A DNA stretch of 64,000 bases, from contig NZ_CP114065.1 of assembly GCF_027627575.1 (NCBI RefSeq), positions 744,001 through 808,000 of the forward strand. Reading direction: 5' to 3'. Below are positions 1-8,230 of this stretch, one piece after another. A program made the position numbers and the translations under genes. The notes under the pieces are model-generated. The model searched no databases. It saw nothing but the letters and a program-made list of their open reading frames with translations, and was not told the DNA's origin. This stretch comes from Kribbella sp. CA-293567 (GTDB taxonomy: Bacteria > Actinomycetota > Actinomycetes > Propionibacteriales > Kribbellaceae). Every line of letters starts with the position of its first letter. The stretch's first letter is position 1.

Positions 1-441
1 CGGGTGCTGGTCCTTGACGATCTCCAGCCGGATCGACGCGGTGCCGTAGTCGGTCGTCGTGTAGACGCCCAGCACGCTGCCCACGCCCTCGAAGCCGCCG
101 CGCCGGTTGGCGGCCTGCTTGGCATCGGGCATCAACTCGAGCAGGAGTGCGAGGGTGGCTTGTGGGGTGATGTCTGCTTTCGCCTGCTGAGCCTGGGTTG
201 TGACCCCCGGTCCGGCCGGTGCGATGGCGCCGTCGGGAACGCCGTCGACCGACCCGGCGTACGCGAAGGCGCCGCCCAGTACGGCGACGGTGGCAGCGCC
301 CGCCAAGATCCGGGTCAGTCGCCGGCGGCGTACCAGCTTGTTGCCGTGGGCAACTCCGGCGGCCAGGAGCGGGCCGAGATCGACGGGGGTGTCGTCGACA
401 CCCGCGTGCAGGTGGTCGCGCAGTTCGGTTTCGAAAGTCAT
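1..441 (-). CDS. Membrane-anchored partner of a SigE-family sigma factor (partial, C-terminus outside window)
   Basis: The gene runs off the left edge, so only about 147 N-terminal residues are visible. They give a short charged cytoplasmic segment, a basic stop (VRRRRLTR) and one membrane helix (about residues 43-62), then an outside portion containing ANRRGGFEGVGSVLG. The start chosen is the ATG at 441 because GGAAGGA lies 6 bases upstream; an ATG at 468 overlaps the sigma stop as ATGA and is also possible. Position after a SigE-type sigma gene and the one-pass topology suggest a regulator or sensor of that sigma factor. I see no zinc anti-sigma motif, so the role is inferred from context only. 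Confidence 0.7.
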   Translation of the reverse strand, partial: MTFETELRDHLHAGVDDTPVDLGPLLAAGVAHGNKLVRRRRLTRILAGAATVAVLGGAFAYAGSVDGVPDGAIAPAGPGVTTQAQQAKADITPQATLALLLELMPDAKQAANRRGGFEGVGSVLGVYTTTDYGTASIRLEIVKDQHP

Positions 442-464
442 CAGGGGTCCTTCCGGTTCGGGGC

Positions 465-962
465 TCATCGCCCGCTCAACTCGCTGAGATCGCTGCCGAG
501 CCGGGTTCGCAACTTGGCGAGCGCGCGCTGGCTGCGGGTCCGGACCATGCCGGAGCTGACGCCGAGGATGGTGGCGGTGTCCTCGACGCTGTGGTCCTCC
601 CAGTAGCGCAGTACGACGATCGCCCGGTCGCGCGCCGCCAGCTCGGCCAGCGCGGCGAACAAGGTCAGCCGCAGCGCGGTGTCCTCGCCGTACCGGCCGT
701 CGTCGGGGACCTCGGACGTAGGCCGCTCCAGCCGGGTCCTGCGCTGGGAGGCGACGTAGGTGCGCACCATCACGGTGCGGCTGTAGGCCACCGGGTTGTC
801 GGCCCGGCTGACCTTGGACCAGGCGGCGTAGAGCTTGCCGAGGGTGGTCTGGGTCAGGTCTTCGGCCGCGTGCCGGTCGCCCGCCAGCAGATAGGCCATC
901 CGGAACAGTTGTGTGCCGCGGGCAGCGGCGAACTGGCTGAACTCCTCGAGATCCGCACTCAC
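465..962 (-). CDS. SigE-family RNA polymerase sigma factor
   Basis: A 165-residue group IV (extracytoplasmic function) sigma factor. Region 2 is visible in AGDRHAAEDLTQTTLGKLYAAW (residues split over the -10 recognition helix), followed by region 4 with the helix-turn-helix ILGVSSGMVRTRSQRALAKL near the C-terminus. Length and the missing region 3 fit the SigE/SigM-like actinobacterial subfamily. The GTG at 962 is preferred over the GTG at 968 because GGAAGG sits 6 bases before it and abuts the other. The stop overlaps or nearly touches the next gene on the same strand, a one-pass membrane protein that probably regulates it. Confidence 0.9.
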   Translation of the reverse strand: MSADLEEFSQFAAARGTQLFRMAYLLAGDRHAAEDLTQTTLGKLYAAWSKVSRADNPVAYSRTVMVRTYVASQRRTRLERPTSEVPDDGRYGEDTALRLTLFAALAELAARDRAIVVLRYWEDHSVEDTATILGVSSGMVRTRSQRALAKLRTRLGSDLSELSGR

Positions 963-1177
963 GATCACCCTTCCGTCGCCGAACAGCTGTCGAAGAGGTA
1001 AGAGCCCTTCCGGTCCGATCTTGTTGCAGGAAGGTGCGAAAAGTTGTCGGGTCAGGGGCGTAACCCGGTGGTGGGGAGGCGCGTTGGAAGAGAAGTCAGT
1101 CCCAACTCGGGCGGGGACGGCGCTTGCTTCGGCCTGCGCTGGTTCGGGTTCAGCGTTGACGATCCAGGGGGAAACAC

Positions 1178-1393
1178 ATGAGTTCCAATCTGCATGTCCG
1201 GCGTGCGATGTGGGCGGATCTGCTGCACGAGGTGGCGACCGTGCAGGCGATCTCCACCGCCGCGGTGGAGGCCAAGAGCGACGAGTCGCGGACCGCGCTG
1301 CTCAAGCTGCTGGAGGCCGAGACGGCCGAGGTGGTCGCGCTCGTGCACGAAGTCGGCCGTGAGTATCCCAGCCTGGCGAGTGAGGCCAGCTGA
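1178..1393 (+). CDS. Small hypothetical protein (71 aa)
   Basis: A short, probably cytoplasmic, helical protein rich in Ala, Glu and Leu (LLKLLEAETAEVVALVHEVG) with no signal peptide or membrane helix. A GGGGGAAA ribosome site stands 4 bases before the ATG. It lies between a divergent sigma-factor gene and a GH13 gene, 43 bases before the latter, and codon use is typical of the region. I do not recognise a family; the helical periodicity could form a hairpin or dimer. Confidence 0.6.
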   Translation: MSSNLHVRRAMWADLLHEVATVQAISTAAVEAKSDESRTALLKLLEAETAEVVALVHEVGREYPSLASEAS

Positions 1394-1436
1394 GGCAGGA
1401 CATCTAGGGTGGTGTCATCGACTCTGAGGAGGGCTG

Positions 1437-2702
1437 ATGGTGCCTTGGGCCGATCACGCGATCTGGTGGCAGGTCTACCCGCTGGGATTCGTCGGCGCCG
1501 AGGACGCCGCGCTGCCCACCGGATTCCGGACCGCCCGGCTCGGCCGGCTGGAGAACTGGCTCGACTACCTGGTCGAGCTGGGCTGCAACGGGCTGCTGCT
1601 CGGGCCGATCTTCGAGTCCGAGACGCACGGGTACGACACCGTCGACCACTTCCGGATCGACGCGCGGCTGGGTGACTACGAGGACTTCGACTCGTTGGTT
1701 GCCGCGGCCAAGCAACGCGGGCTGCGGATTCTCCTGGACGGCGTGTTCAACCACGTCGCCCGGAGCTTCGAGGCACCGCCGGAGTGGTTCCGGTACCGGC
1801 CGGACGGGTCGCACGACACCTTCGAGGGCCACCAGCAGCTGGTGGTGCTCAACCACGACGAGCCCGCGGTGCGCGACCACGTGGTCGAGGTGATGTGTCA
1901 CTGGCTCGACCGGGGGATCGACGGCTGGCGCCTCGACGCGGCGTACGCGGTGGCGCCGGAGTTCTGGCGTGGGGTGCTGTCGCAGGTGCGCGAGCGGTTC
2001 CCGGAGGCGTGGTTCTTCGGCGAGCTGATCCATGGCGACTACGCCGGTTACGCGGCGGCCAGCACGCTCGACTCGGTCACGCAGTACGAGCTGTGGAAGG
2101 CGATCTGGAGCTCGCTGAACGACCGCAACTTCTTCGAGCTGGCCTATGCGCTGGAGCGGCACCAGCAGCTGGTCGATCCGCTGGTCCCGCAGACCTTCGT
2201 CGGCAACCACGACGTGACCCGGATCGCCAGCAAACTGGACGATCCACGCCACTTGGGGCACGCGCTGGCGGTGCTGTTCGCAGTGGCCGGCGTGCCGAGC
2301 ATCTGGGCCGGCGACGAGCAGGCCATGCGGGGCATCAAGGAGGACAGGGTCGGTGGCGACGACGCGATCCGGCCGGAGTTCCCGGACAAGCCCAGTGACC
2401 TGGTCGATCCCGACTGGTCGACGTACCGGCTGCACCAGCAACTCATCGGCGTACGGCGTCGCAATGCGTGGCTGACGCGGTCGCGGACCAAGGTCGCCCA
2501 TCTCACCAACGAGTCGCTCGCACTCCGGTCAGGTGACGCGCACGGGCAACTGCTGCTCCTGCTGAACGTGGGGGACGAGGCCTACCGCTTCCCGGTGGAA
2601 GTGGCAGGCCTCGTCGTCGCCGCTCAGTCGGACCCCGGGCGCCTGCCGGACGACCCGCTGCTGGTGCCGCCGCACAGCTGGCTGGTGCTGGTCAGCGGTT
2701 GA
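1437..2702 (+). CDS. Alpha-amylase family glycoside hydrolase (GH13)
   Basis: A 421-residue TIM-barrel enzyme acting on alpha-glucosidic bonds. The four GH13 signature regions are present: DGVFNH (101-106), DGWRLDAA (162-169, nucleophile Asp167), FGEL (194-197, acid/base Glu196) and VGNHDV (255-260, stabilising Asp259). There is no signal peptide, so it works in the cytoplasm, for example on maltodextrin, trehalose or sucrose-type substrates; specificity cannot be read from sequence alone. The C-terminal 80 residues make the usual beta-sandwich domain. GAGGAGGG precedes the ATG. It stands alone, without maltose transport or glycogen genes nearby. Confidence 0.93.
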   Translation: MVPWADHAIWWQVYPLGFVGAEDAALPTGFRTARLGRLENWLDYLVELGCNGLLLGPIFESETHGYDTVDHFRIDARLGDYEDFDSLVAAAKQRGLRILLDGVFNHVARSFEAPPEWFRYRPDGSHDTFEGHQQLVVLNHDEPAVRDHVVEVMCHWLDRGIDGWRLDAAYAVAPEFWRGVLSQVRERFPEAWFFGELIHGDYAGYAAASTLDSVTQYELWKAIWSSLNDRNFFELAYALERHQQLVDPLVPQTFVGNHDVTRIASKLDDPRHLGHALAVLFAVAGVPSIWAGDEQAMRGIKEDRVGGDDAIRPEFPDKPSDLVDPDWSTYRLHQQLIGVRRRNAWLTRSRTKVAHLTNESLALRSGDAHGQLLLLLNVGDEAYRFPVEVAGLVVAAQSDPGRLPDDPLLVPPHSWLVLVSG

Positions 2703-2774
2703 GCAGTTCTGGCTGCGACCGATCTGGACGGCGGTCAACTGGTTGGTCGCGGGCGCGGGGCGGTGCGAGTCGAC

Positions 2775-3839
2775 TCAGTCGGTCTGGGTGACCTTGCGGA
2801 GGCCGCGGGGGGCGTCGGGGTCGAGGCCGAGCTTGCGGGCCAGTGCTTCGATCGCGCGCTGGGCCGGGATGACCAGGGCCAGCGGGGCGAGCGTCTCGGG
2901 CAGGTCCGGGCCGGCCAGGTTGACGTCGCAGCGGGAGGCGAAGGTGGCGTCGCCGCCGATGCCGAGGATCTTGCTGCCCTTCTCGCGGACGATCGAGGCG
3001 AGCTCGGTCATGCCCGGCAGGGCGGGGCCTTCGCCGGCCGCGACCAGAATGGTGACCAGGTCGGAGTCGACGACCGCGATCGGGCCGTGCTTGAGGTCGG
3101 CGTACGAGAGACCGCGAACCGGCTGCAGGCAGGTCTCCTCCAGCTTGAGGGCGACCTCCAGCGTCGTACCGAAGGTGAGGCCGCGGCCGCTGGACAGGAC
3201 GTCGTGGGCGCCGGCGAGCAGTTCGGCGGCGGCGTCGACGGAGCCTTCGAGCATTTTGGCGGCCGCGTCGGGTACACGGGCGATGTCGGCGTCGAGAGTG
3301 CCCGGCTTCTGGGCCAGCGCGTCCACCGCGACGGTGATGGCGGCGAGCTGGGTGGTGTAGGTCTTGGTCGCCGGGACGGCCAGTTCCTTGCCCGCCTGGG
3401 TGATCAGCGCGACGTCGGCGACCGAGGCCAGCGGGCTGTCGCCGTCGTTGGTGATGCCGACGATGGCAGCGCCGTTGCGCTTGGCCCACTCGGCGGTGTC
3501 GACGATCTCCTGGGTGGCGCCGGACTGGCTGACCGCGACCACGAGCGAGTTCGACAGGTCGAGGTTGGCGCCGTACAGGGTGGCGACCGACGGCGCGGCC
3601 AGCGAGGCCTGCCGGCCGGCGTGGATCTCGGTCAGGTAGCGGCCGTAGACGCCGGCGTTGTCGGACGAGCCGCGGGCGACGAAGATCACGTGCCGGCGGC
3701 CGGCGGCCAGGCGGGTGATCTCGTGCCGCAGCGGCAACACGTGCTCGAACGTCGCGGCCAGCGCCGCGGGTTGTTCGGCGATCTCGCGGGCCATCTGGGT
3801 GGCGGGAGCGGGGACGGGCGTTGACACCACGACGATCAC
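2775..3839 (-). CDS. SIS-domain protein, glucosamine-6-phosphate deaminase/isomerase type (GlmS C-terminal-like)
   Basis: A 354-residue protein with two sugar-isomerase (SIS) domains equivalent to the isomerase half of GlmS but without the glutaminase domain. Diagnostic strings are ARGSSDNAG (about 55-63), AVSQSGATQE (about 106-115), ATKTYTTQ and SSGRGLTFGTTLEVALKLEET (split here as the second SIS domain), plus the C-terminal LRKVTQTD tail resembling the GlmS end. Such proteins deaminate or isomerise amino-sugar phosphates such as GlcNAc-derived glucosamine-6-P. It is divergent from a GntR/UTRA regulator, and ACTGGTC half-sites overlap its GTG start and ribosome site AGGA, so direct control by that regulator is likely. 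Confidence 0.88.
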   Translation of the reverse strand: MIVVVSTPVPAPATQMAREIAEQPAALAATFEHVLPLRHEITRLAAGRRHVIFVARGSSDNAGVYGRYLTEIHAGRQASLAAPSVATLYGANLDLSNSLVVAVSQSGATQEIVDTAEWAKRNGAAIVGITNDGDSPLASVADVALITQAGKELAVPATKTYTTQLAAITVAVDALAQKPGTLDADIARVPDAAAKMLEGSVDAAAELLAGAHDVLSSGRGLTFGTTLEVALKLEETCLQPVRGLSYADLKHGPIAVVDSDLVTILVAAGEGPALPGMTELASIVREKGSKILGIGGDATFASRCDVNLAGPDLPETLAPLALVIPAQRAIEALARKLGLDPDAPRGLRKVTQTD

Positions 3840-3854
3840 TGGTCCTATCTGGTC
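3838..3854. promoter_or_regulatory. Tandem ACTGGTC half-sites, candidate GntR operator
   Basis: ACTGGTC (3838-3844) and TCTGGTC (3848-3854) lie 10 bp apart in the divergent promoter region and overlap the translation start of the SIS gene. ACTGGTC is the half-site of the DasR-type operator known from streptomycetes (ACTGGTCTAGACCAGT). Binding by the adjacent GntR protein is inferred. Confidence 0.55.
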
Positions 3855-3938
3855 TTAACAGGTATGCTGTGACGATAGCAGTGAGCGGTCGACCGGGGCA
3901 CCCCCGCGTTCCGCCCAGGTCTGGAGGATCGAGTTTCG

Positions 3939-4658
3939 ATGGTGGCGACCAAGCGGGCCCAGGTCCGATCGGTGCTGGAACGGCTGATCGACGTCGAGCT
4001 GCACCCCGGTGACCCGATCCCGTCCGAGCGGGCCCTGGTGGACAAGCTGAACGTCTCCCGGGTGACCGTCCGGCAGGCGATCAGCGACCTGGTCGAGTCC
4101 GGCGCGCTGGAACGCGTGCACGGCAAGGGCACCTTCGTCACCGGTCCCCAGGTCGACTCCCAGCTGCACCTGACCTCGTTCTCCCGGGAGATGCGCGCCC
4201 GCGGTCTGGAGCCCGGCACGGTGGTCCTGTCGGCCACCGAGATCGAGGCCTCCGACGAGACCGCGAAGGGTCTGCGGATGCCGAAGGGCACCAAGGTGAT
4301 CCGGGTCGAGCGGCTCCGGACCGCCGACGCGTCGCCGATGGCCTACGAGGTCGGCTACTACCCGTCCGCGCTGTTCCCCGGCCTGCTCGGCCGCGAGCTC
4401 GGCACCCTGTACGACGTCTTCGCCAGCGAGTACGACGTCGTCGTCACCTCGGGTGAGCAGACCGTCCGGGCGGACAACGCCGACGGTCACGTGGCCCGGG
4501 TGCTCGGCGTGGCCCGGCGGGCACCCCTGCTGGTCCTCGAGCGCACCACCTTCGCCGGCCGCAAGGTGGTCGAGCTGTCCTGGTCGGCGTACCGTGCCGA
4601 TCGCTACCGGCTGCACATGGCCCTGACACCGCGGGGCCCACGCTCCGGGTCGGCTTGA
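3939..4658 (+). CDS. GntR family regulator, HutC/UTRA subfamily (DasR-like)
   Basis: A 239-residue repressor-type protein. The N-terminal winged helix (about 1-70) includes PIPSERALVDKLNVSRVTVR and the wing HGKGTFV; residues about 90-228 form the UTRA ligand-binding domain, recognisable from FSREMRARGLEPGT and the ending SAYRADRYRLHMAL. HutC-type regulators with this neighbourhood usually sense amino-sugar phosphates such as glucosamine-6-P. GGAGG lies 8 bases upstream of the ATG. The gene is divergent from an SIS-domain amino-sugar enzyme, and ACTGGTC half-sites occur on both sides of it, which suggests autoregulation and control of the neighbour. Confidence 0.92.
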   Translation: MVATKRAQVRSVLERLIDVELHPGDPIPSERALVDKLNVSRVTVRQAISDLVESGALERVHGKGTFVTGPQVDSQLHLTSFSREMRARGLEPGTVVLSATEIEASDETAKGLRMPKGTKVIRVERLRTADASPMAYEVGYYPSALFPGLLGRELGTLYDVFASEYDVVVTSGEQTVRADNADGHVARVLGVARRAPLLVLERTTFAGRKVVELSWSAYRADRYRLHMALTPRGPRSGSA

Positions 4659-4694
4659 AGTAGCCGGCCCGACTCAGCCGCCTGACCGAGCGGA

Positions 4695-4733
4695 CCAGTA
4701 CCTCAACTGGATCGGTCCTGTTCACAACTGGTC
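4695..4733. promoter_or_regulatory. Second cluster of ACTGG half-sites between gntR and the aldolase gene
   Basis: An inverted pair CCAGT (4695-4699) / ACTGG (4706-4710) is followed by an exact ACTGGTC at 4727-4733. These match the half-sites found in front of the divergent SIS gene. Position 130-170 bp upstream of the class II aldolase start suggests the same GntR regulator may also act on the aldolase promoter; this is untested. Confidence 0.45.
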
Positions 4734-4864
4734 TGTTCTCCTGCTGTTCGCTCCCCGGTTACCTGACCGGCTCAGCAGGCGGGCCGCCGCGCACGACGAG
4801 GTGCCCGGTGGCGATACTGGAGCTCAACCCACATGGAACTTTGCTGTGAGGAGTACCGCGAGAC

Positions 4865-5890
4865 ATGCCTATTGCCACCCCTGAGGTCTACGCCGAGATG
4901 CTGGACAAGGCGAAGCAGAACGCCTTTGCCTACCCGGCGATCAACGTCAGCTCGTCGCAGACGCTGACCGCCGCGATCCGTGGTTTCGCCGAGGCGGGCT
5001 CGGACGGCATCGTCCAGGTCTCCACCGGCGGTGCGGAGTACCTGTCCGGCTCGACCGTGAAGAACATGGTCACCGGTTCGGTCGCGCTGGCGGCGTACGC
5101 GCACGAGGTCGCCAAGAACTACAACGTGAACATCGCGCTGCACACCGACCACTGCCCCAAGGACAAGCTGGACGGCTTCGTCCGGCCGCTGCTGGAGATC
5201 TCCGCCGAGCGCGTCGCGCGGGGTGAGAACCCGCTGTTCCAGTCGCACATGTGGGACGGCTCCGCGGTGCCGCTGGACGAGAACCTGGAGATCGCCAAGG
5301 AGCTGCTGGCCCGCGCCGCGGCGGCGAAGATCGTGCTGGAGATCGAGGTGGGGGTCGTCGGCGGTGAGGAGGACGGCGTCGCCAACGAGATCAACGACAA
5401 GCTCTACACCACCGTCGAGGACGGCCTGGCCACGGTCGAGGCGCTCGGCACCGGCGAGCACGGCCGCTACCTGACCGCGCTCACCTTCGGCAACGTGCAC
5501 GGCGTCTACAAGCCTGGCTCGGTCAAGCTGCGCCCGGAGATCCTGAAGGAGATCCAGGACGCGGTCGGCGCCAAGGTCGGCAAGGAGCGCCCGTTCGACC
5601 TGGTCTTCCACGGCGGCTCGGGCTCCACGCTCGAGGAGATCCGCGCCGCGGTCGACCACGGTGTGATCAAGATGAACGTCGACACCGACACGCAGTACGC
5701 GTTCAGCCGTCCGGTGGCCGGCCACATGCTCGCGAACTACGAGGGTGTGCTGAAGATCGACGGCGAGGTCGGCAACAAGAAGCAGTACGACCCCCGCGCC
5801 TGGGGCAAGGCGGCCGAGGCCGGCATGGCTCAGCGCGTCGCCGAGGCCTGCGAGAACCTGCGCTCCACCGGCACCTCGCTGCTCGCCTGA
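4865..5890 (+). CDS. fbaA: Class II fructose-1,6-bisphosphate aldolase
   Basis: A 341-residue zinc-dependent aldolase that reversibly splits fructose-1,6-bisphosphate into DHAP and glyceraldehyde-3-phosphate in glycolysis and gluconeogenesis. ALHTDHCP (91-98) carries the catalytic Asp95 and zinc ligand His96; further ligand and phosphate-binding motifs are EIEVGVVGGEEDG, FGNVHGVYKPG, HGGSGS and KMNVDTDTQ. Length and order match the Escherichia FbaA type. GAGGAG precedes the ATG. It is monocistronic and followed by a strong hairpin terminator. A DUF3151 gene, which often accompanies it in actinobacteria, is 3 kb away. Confidence 0.97.
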   Translation: MPIATPEVYAEMLDKAKQNAFAYPAINVSSSQTLTAAIRGFAEAGSDGIVQVSTGGAEYLSGSTVKNMVTGSVALAAYAHEVAKNYNVNIALHTDHCPKDKLDGFVRPLLEISAERVARGENPLFQSHMWDGSAVPLDENLEIAKELLARAAAAKIVLEIEVGVVGGEEDGVANEINDKLYTTVEDGLATVEALGTGEHGRYLTALTFGNVHGVYKPGSVKLRPEILKEIQDAVGAKVGKERPFDLVFHGGSGSTLEEIRAAVDHGVIKMNVDTDTQYAFSRPVAGHMLANYEGVLKIDGEVGNKKQYDPRAWGKAAEAGMAQRVAEACENLRSTGTSLLA

Positions 5891-5919
5891 TCCACCGCAC
5901 CTGCACGACCCGCTGTTCC

Positions 5920-5949
5920 GGAAGGGCTCGCCGTCTGGCGGGCCCTTCC
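5920..5949 (+). terminator. Rho-independent-type hairpin after fbaA
   Basis: GGAAGGGCTCGCC and GGCGGGCCCTTCC form a 13-bp stem with one mismatch and a 4-base loop, followed by GTCGTTTGTCC. It begins 30 bases after the aldolase stop. Confidence 0.75.
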
Positions 5950-6069
5950 GTCGTTTGTCCGCCCTGAGCCAGCCGGCGATCGACCGGACACAGGACATCG
6001 AAGTGGCCGATCATTTTGATCGACAATGATCGCTTTTCTCGATCTCTCTCCTTCCCTACGGTCGAAAGC

Positions 6070-6886
6070 ATGAAGCCGCTCAAGTACGCCGTCTGGGTTC
6101 CGCTGTTCGACGACCTGGCCGACCCACGGTTCATCGCGCAACTGGCCGCCAGTGCGGAGACGGCGGGCTGGGACGCGCTGTTCGTCTGGGACCACGTGCG
6201 CTGGCGGCAACCCGTCCGCGCGATTGCCGACCCGTGGATCACGCTGACCGCCGCCGCCATGGTGACCGAGAAGCTGCGGCTGGGGCCGATGGTGACGCCG
6301 CTGGCCCGGCGCCGTCCGGCCATCGTCGCCCGGCAGACCGCTTCCCTCGATGTCCTGAGCAACGGCCGGCTGACCCTCGGGGTCGGGATCGGCGGCGATC
6401 GGTTCGGTGAGGAGTTCAGCCGGTTCGGCGACGAGGTCGACGACCGTTTGCGCGCCGAGATGACCGATGAGAGCCTGGCCGTCCTGCGATCGGCGTGGTC
6501 GGGGCAACCCGTCCGGCATCGCGGTGCTCACTACACGGTCGACGAGGTCGAGTTTCTGCCTCGCCCGGTCCAGGACGGCGGCATCCCGATCTGGATCGCC
6601 GGTTTCCCGGGCAACCTCCGCCCACGTCGCCGCGCGGCCCGCTACGACGGGTTCTTCCCGGTCAACCTGACCCACCCCCGACCAGTTGGCTGAGGCGGTC
6701 GCGGGCGTGCAGGAACTCCGTGAGGACCCCGCCGCGCCGTACGACTTCGCAGTTGCTCTGCCGGCCGGGACCGATCCGAGACCGTATGCGGAGGCGGGTG
6801 CGACCTGGTCGCTGACCGACTTCGAACCGGTTGGTCTCAAGCGCGACGTGGTCGAGGCGGTAGTTGCTCAAGGCCCCTTCCGCTGA
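6070..6886 (+). pseudogene. LLM-class (F420/FMN luciferase-like) oxidoreductase, frameshifted
   Basis: The first part encodes a luciferase-like TIM barrel: start MKPLKYAVWVPLFDDLADP, then AGWDALFVWDHV, RLGPMVTPLARRRP, ETASLDVLSNGRL-type LTLGVGIGG. The frame stops at 6693. The missing C-terminus continues without a break in the +2 frame to 6886 (LAEAVAGVQEL, then VGLKRDVVEAVVAQGPFR). Removing one C from the run CCCCC at 6675-6679 restores NLTHPDQLAEAV, the expected family sequence. It is therefore either a real single-base frameshift or a sequencing error in a homopolymer. The intact protein would be about 271 residues and would oxidise an unknown substrate with F420 or FMN. Confidence 0.85.
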
Positions 6887-6926
6887 CTTCTGGGCCCTGT
6901 CGGCATTGGGCTTTTGAGCTCGAGGG

Positions 6927-6948
6927 AAGCCGTCCGCTGGCGGGCTTT
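6927..6948. terminator. Hairpin between convergent genes
   Basis: AAGCCgtCCGCtgGCGGgCTTT forms a stem with T or A tracts on both ends, between the end of the luciferase-like gene and the end of the convergent gene at 6951. A bidirectional terminator is likely. Confidence 0.5.
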
Positions 6949-6950
6949 CG

Positions 6951-8102
6951 TCAGCTGGGTTGGTCCGGGGTGGCGGCGGGGAGGTAGCCGGAGGCGTGCT
7001 GGAGCGTGGGCTTTCGCCGGGGGCGGGCGGGGTCGAACCGGTGGACGCCGGTTCGGCGGATGGCGCGGCTGAAGGTGGCGCGAAGTTGGCCGACCAGTGT
7101 GGCGGGGGTGGCGAGGTCCTGCCAGGAGACGAAGCAGTACTCCAACGGCTCGGGTGGGTCGGGGCTGGTGAGGGTGCCGAACAGGCGCTCGGCGGCTTCG
7201 GTGAGGTAGTCGTCGTCGGATTCCGCGCAAGAGAAGGGGAAGCGCGGCTCGAACTCGACGACGGTGCGTTCGTCGGGGAACCAGAGGGCGGCGGCGAGGT
7301 CCATGGAGTGCTCCTCGGTGAGGGGTGGCGGTAGGGAGGAAGGCGCGGGGAGGGCTGCTTCGGTGAGGATCAGCCGAAGTCGGGACTCGGCTACGGACGC
7401 CGATTCGCTGCAGGCCAAGGCGAAGATCTGGTGGGCACGAGCGGAGTCGAAGGCTGATTGATAATCAGCGTCAGACGAGGCTCCGAGATGGATAGGCAGA
7501 GCGTCGAGCTGGGTAGGCGAGGTGGCGTGTTCAGTGGGTGGAGCGACGCGGTGGGGCGGGATCGCGCGTTGGGCAGTTGGAGTGGCGAGTTGGCTGGCTG
7601 CTCGTTTGAGAGTGGCGGGGGTTACCAGGCCGGCGTACAGGGCGGCTTCGGTGAGGGCTACGGCAGGGGCCAGGGGGCAGGTTGCGGCTACCTCGGCGAC
7701 TGCTCGGGCGGGGGTGACCAGGCGGAGGTTGTTCCAGAGGGTGATGCCGGGGCCTAGGGGATCACGGATGTGACGGTGGATGCCGTCGGAGGACGGGCCG
7801 AGGTGCCGGGCGGTGACGTGCACTGTGGTGAGGTCCAGGCCCCACAGTGGGAGGCCGTGCAGGGCTGCCGCCGATTGGTGGCTGGCGATCAGGCCGGACT
7901 CGCCGCGGCGTAGGACCTGGTAGAGCCGGCGGAGGTGAAGCATCTGGTCGTCGACCAGGGTGAGGGTCTGCTGGGGTGCATAGGTGCCCGGCCGGATCCG
8001 GCGCCAGCCGCCGGTGTCCAGCAGGGAGTCGATGTCGGGGTCGGGGTAGCCACACGCGCGCGCATCGGCCCGCGTGAAGACGCCCCCACGGATCTGGCTC
8101 AT
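6951..8102 (-). CDS. AbiEi-antitoxin-domain / DUF559-like endonuclease-fold protein
   Basis: A roughly 383-residue protein of a type common in actinobacteria. The N-terminal half resembles AbiEi-type winged-helix modules: GGVFTRADARACGYPDPDI, WRRIRPGTYA and a middle part SHQSAAALHGLPLWG. The C-terminal half has the compact restriction-endonuclease-like pattern ESRLRLILTEAALPAP ... LAAALWFPDERTVVEFEP. In related proteins the last motif is a DLAWP...AVEYDG core; here Glu-Pro replaces the usual Asp-Gly, so nuclease activity is doubtful. ATG 8102 (MSQIRGG) is chosen; GTG 8123 in frame is an alternative. No cognate toxin gene is adjacent. Confidence 0.7.
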   Translation of the reverse strand: MSQIRGGVFTRADARACGYPDPDIDSLLDTGGWRRIRPGTYAPQQTLTLVDDQMLHLRRLYQVLRRGESGLIASHQSAAALHGLPLWGLDLTTVHVTARHLGPSSDGIHRHIRDPLGPGITLWNNLRLVTPARAVAEVAATCPLAPAVALTEAALYAGLVTPATLKRAASQLATPTAQRAIPPHRVAPPTEHATSPTQLDALPIHLGASSDADYQSAFDSARAHQIFALACSESASVAESRLRLILTEAALPAPSSLPPPLTEEHSMDLAAALWFPDERTVVEFEPRFPFSCAESDDDYLTEAAERLFGTLTSPDPPEPLEYCFVSWQDLATPATLVGQLRATFSRAIRRTGVHRFDPARPRRKPTLQHASGYLPAATPDQPS

Positions 8103-8200
8103 CACGCTGAGTTGTGGGTTCACACCAGAGAAGATGCACCGATTCGCCGGGCCCGGCCGGGATCAGTTCAAGGCTGTGGACAGCGCCCCGGAAAGAGGGC

Positions 8201-8230
8201 ATAAAAATAGCCCGTCATAGATGTATGACG
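8201..8230 (-). terminator. Hairpin terminator overlapping the HNH gene stop
   Basis: CGTCAT (8213-8218) pairs with ATGACG (8225-8230); reading leftward on the minus strand the stem is followed by GGCTATTTTTAT. The stem includes the stop codon of the HNH gene (8215-8217). Confidence 0.65.

Noticed and set aside
4772..5998. Long open frame antisense to fbaA
   Set aside because: High-GC shadow: Arg/Val/Leu/Gly-rich with no family motif, fully opposite a certain aldolase gene.
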